Assembly: GCA_039934375.1 (NCBI GenBank)
Contig: JBDTMH010000253.1
Coordinates: forward strand, 1 to 6,343
Length of the DNA: 6,343 nucleotides
Source: CAISIP01 sp039934375
GTDB taxonomy: Bacteria > Pseudomonadota > Gammaproteobacteria > Burkholderiales > Burkholderiaceae_C
Direction: 5' to 3'
Shown: one piece after another, positions 6,158-6,343 of the stretch
Layout: each line of letters begins with the position of its first letter
How positions within the stretch are numbered: position 1 is the stretch's first letter
Notes under the pieces: model-generated
Databases searched by the model: none
Seen by the model: only the letters and a program-made list of their open reading frames with translations
Told to the model about the DNA's origin: nothing
Translations under genes and position numbers: made by a program

Positions 6158-6182
6158 ACAGCCGATCCACAGATCACCCACA
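6156..6182. repeat. three CCACA words at exact 11-bp spacing
   Basis: CCACA occurs at 6156-6160, 6167-6171 and 6178-6182, so the starts are exactly 11 bases apart, about one helical turn. Two of the copies lie in 9-mers (CGATCCACA at 6163-6171 and TCACCCACA at 6174-6182) that each differ at two positions from the DnaA-box consensus TTATCCACA. The inverted TGTGAATAG at 6220-6228 also differs at two. The spacing is seen directly; DnaA binding is a hypothesis. Confidence 0.45.
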
Positions 6183-6186
6183 AGTT

Positions 6187-6207
6187 GTTCGACAGCTTTT
6201 GTCAAAC
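6187..6207. repeat. imperfect palindrome (operator-like)
   Basis: GTT-C-GACA (6187-6194) mirrors TGTC-A-AAC (6200-6207) around GCTTT, with seven of eight positions complementary. Its size and symmetry suit a dimeric regulator's operator, and it lies between the phased CCACA words and an A+T-rich stretch (TTAATAAA, 6211-6218). It could also be a weak RNA hairpin. No regulator is recognised. Confidence 0.35.
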
Positions 6208-6270
6208 CTGTTAATAAACTGTGAATAGATTTCCTGTTGCTGCCCTGCAACGACTTGTTTTTCCTGCGCG

Positions 6271-6294
6271 AGGTCTGGGCTTTCGGGCCTTTTT
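6271..6294 (+). terminator. terminator-like hairpin with T-run
   Basis: AGGTCTG (6271-6277) can pair with CGGGCCT (6284-6290) through five Watson-Crick and two G-U pairs around the loop GGCTTT. A run of T follows (TTTT at 6291-6294, after the T that closes the stem). This is the layout of an intrinsic terminator on the + strand. It would end either long mucD read-through or a short transcript that starts inside the intergenic region. The two G-U pairs make it only moderately stable. Confidence 0.4.
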
Positions 6295-6297
6295 GCC

Positions 6298-6303
6298 TAC
6301 AAT
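6298..6303 (+). promoter_or_regulatory. possible -10 box TACAAT
   Basis: TACAAT matches the sigma-70 -10 consensus at five of six positions and lies in the A+T-richer end of the intergenic region. No good -35 box lies 16-18 bases upstream (CTGGGC and neighbours), so this is weak. It would start transcription of whatever gene follows the window. The same bases contain an ATG (6302) that opens a short frame running off the edge. Confidence 0.3.
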
Positions 6304-6343
6304 GAAGTTCCAACTATCGCAGTTGCCAATGATTGTTGGTTCA

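Larger units (their letters stand above)
5911..6343. other. 433-base intergenic region after mucD
   Basis: No convincing gene is seen. Reading frames that cross it on either strand have no family-like sequence or supported start. From about 6000 on the base composition is visibly richer in A+T than the flanking coding DNA. It contains a stem-loop directly after mucD, a G-rich patch (6082-6107), nested inverted repeats (6097-6157), phased CCACA words (6156-6182), an imperfect palindrome (6187-6207), a small hairpin GTTGC/GCAAC (6236-6251), a terminator-like hairpin (6271-6294) and a TACAAT box (6298-6303). In related genomes lepA often follows mucD, so this may be its leader, but lepA is not visible here. 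Confidence 0.6.

Noticed and set aside
6085..6160. tRNA or other classical structured RNA
   Set aside because: The nested stems do not form a cloverleaf and there is no T-arm consensus or CCA-type acceptor stem.
4780..6183. 467-residue open frame on the minus strand opposite mucD
   Set aside because: It is the antisense shadow of the DegP catalytic and PDZ domains; its length follows from codon bias in the real gene, and the sequence resembles no family I know.
6041..6313. 90-residue open frame on the minus strand in the last intergenic region
   Set aside because: It overlaps the hairpins and has no supported ribosome-binding site or family resemblance; its Lys/Arg/Ser-rich sequence looks random.
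1..6343. CRISPR array, insertion sequence, prophage or attachment site
   Set aside because: No regularly spaced long repeats, transposase or integrase frame, terminal inverted repeats or target duplications are visible; the window is core chromosomal genes.

Overview
The window (about 60% G+C by eye) carries seven genes, all on the + strand: the 3' end of acpP, complete fabF, a small membrane-protein gene resembling YgfX, and the envelope-stress cluster rpoE - rseA - rseB (mucB) - degP/mucD. The last 433 bases are non-coding as far as can be seen. Gene content and protein sequences point to a gammaproteobacterium. The direct fusion of acpP-fabF to ygfX-rpoE-rseA-rseB-mucD, and the MucA-like C-terminus of the anti-sigma factor, suggest the Xanthomonadales/Lysobacterales side of the class. 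That placement is inference, not a search result.

Layout: bases 1-60 encode the last 19 residues of acyl carrier protein. A 138-base spacer follows with a weak stem/T-run, a tandem GCCGTTTTC repeat and a perfect 9-bp inverted repeat just upstream of fabF. fabF (199-1443) encodes 3-oxoacyl-ACP synthase II with an intact Cys-His-His triad. After 53 bases comes the YgfX-like gene (1497-1967), whose stop overlaps the rpoE start (ATGA). rpoE (1964-2611) is followed by rseA (best start 2632, although an ATG overlapping the rpoE stop is also in frame), then rseB (3288-4343) after 11 bases, and mucD (4444-5910) after 100 bases.

How they work together: AcpP and FabF are fatty-acid elongation partners. 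RpoE is the extracytoplasmic-function sigma factor for envelope stress. RseA is a single-pass membrane anti-sigma factor that holds it, RseB is the periplasmic protector of RseA, and MucD/DegP is the periplasmic protease/chaperone that clears misfolded envelope proteins. Tight spacing and overlaps indicate translational coupling from the YgfX-like gene through rseB. No rseC/mucC gene lies between rseB and mucD.

The genes belong to known families; I found no clearly undescribed protein system. The least explained DNA is the 5911-6343 intergenic region. It has a stem-loop after mucD, nested inverted repeats, three CCACA words spaced exactly 11 bp apart that look like degenerate DnaA boxes, an imperfect palindrome, a terminator-like hairpin with a T-run, and a TACAAT box near the window edge.
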